DNA from: a virus
DNA: 21,313 bases
Direction: 5' to 3' (one strand)
IMG/VR virus record: IMGVR_UViG_3300039191_000075
Coordinates: 1-21,313 of that record
Part shown: piece by piece, positions 21,072 through 21,313 of the stretch
Position numbering within the stretch: position 1 is the first letter of the stretch
Layout: each line of letters opens with the position of its first letter
Notes under the pieces: generated by a model
Databases searched by the model: none
Told to the model about the DNA's origin: nothing
The model's input: the letters and a program-made list of their open reading frames with translations, nothing else
Program-made: the position numbers and the translations under genes

Positions 21072-21313
21072 ATGTCAATAGTTTCGGATGTATCAATTGC
21101 ATATTATACACAAGGTAGTAAAGTAAAAACTACACCAAGCGGCTGGATGTCAAGAAACGCACCCTGCTGTCATCATAATGGTCATTCACCAGACGATAGA
21201 GGCAGAGGTGGGTTCAAAACCAGTCCAGACGGCGGAGCAAGTTATCACTGTTTCAACTGTGGCTTCAAAGCATCTTGGCGTCCTGGACGCAACCTATCTG
21301 TCAAGTATAAGAA
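21072..21313 (+). CDS. gp61-type DNA primase (N-terminal part, cut by window edge)
   Basis: The first 80 residues are visible. A zinc-ribbon pattern is present: APCCHHNGH (Cys32, Cys33, His34-35, His38), then GGASYHCFNCGFKASWRPG (Cys60, Cys63). This is the primase zinc-binding domain as in T4 gp61 and DnaG relatives, which reads the priming site on ssDNA. GAGGATTAA sits immediately upstream of the ATG. The catalytic TOPRIM part is beyond the window. It works with the gp41 helicase in the phage replisome. Confidence 0.78.
   Translation, partial: MSIVSDVSIAYYTQGSKVKTTPSGWMSRNAPCCHHNGHSPDDRGRGGFKTSPDGGASYHCFNCGFKASWRPGRNLSVKYK

Noticed and set aside
1-21313. tRNA genes, CRISPR arrays, insertion sequences and attachment sites
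   Set aside because: I saw no cloverleaf with a CCA-like end, no regularly spaced repeats, no transposase and no inverted terminal repeats; the only mobile elements seen are the intein and homing endonuclease genes.

Overview
The window is a piece of a marine T4-like myovirus genome, of the kind seen in cyanophages and pelagiphages. The evidence is the recombination/replication core set (UvsX, UvsY, UvsW, the start of a gp61-type primase), several small proteins of a type common in marine T4-like phages, tightly packed genes with ATGA-type overlaps, and T4-type late promoter octamers (NATAAATA). The host cannot be named from the sequence.

Layout. 1-1449: end of uvsX, a small acidic protein, then uvsY. 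1459-11644: a roughly 10-kb accessory island. It holds a plus-strand run (alpha/beta hydrolase, GT25-type transferase, KpsC-like transferases, methyltransferase, sulfotransferase, GT-A transferase), a minus-strand run of four sulfotransferase paralogs interrupted by one GT-A-like transferase, and one further KpsC-like transferase behind a divergent promoter region. 11685-15755: an unrecognised 435-aa protein followed by uvsW. uvsW is broken exactly at its DECH box by a split intein whose two halves are separate cistrons flanking a free-standing homing endonuclease gene. 15776-19372: small conserved phage proteins, a CCHC-finger protein, an APS-kinase-like P-loop protein, a miniature protein related to the PolIII alpha (DnaE) palm, and a minus-strand conserved protein. 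19403-20182: a probable virion/baseplate protein. 20214-21313: a GIY-YIG homing endonuclease wedged against the 5' end of the primase gene.

How the parts fit. UvsX and UvsY assemble recombinase filaments, UvsW remodels branched DNA and R-loops, and gp61 primes lagging strands. The island should build and sulfate or methylate a glycan (host surface or virion). The APS-kinase-like protein could supply PAPS to the sulfotransferases.

Most interesting points: (1) the fractured uvsW gene, where trans-splicing would restore the DECH motif, and where a late promoter lies inside the N-intein upstream of the endonuclease and the C-half; (2) three places where a diverged copy of a core gene end lies next to the intact gene (uvsY tail at 2115-2156, DIDIDF start at 18412-18453, primase head at 20214-20279), which look like scars of gene insertion or allele exchange; (3) two sulfotransferase paralogs that lost the PAPS 5'-phosphosulfate loop lysine and a third with an internal deletion; (4) a 192-residue DnaE-like protein that keeps the three catalytic-type aspartates.
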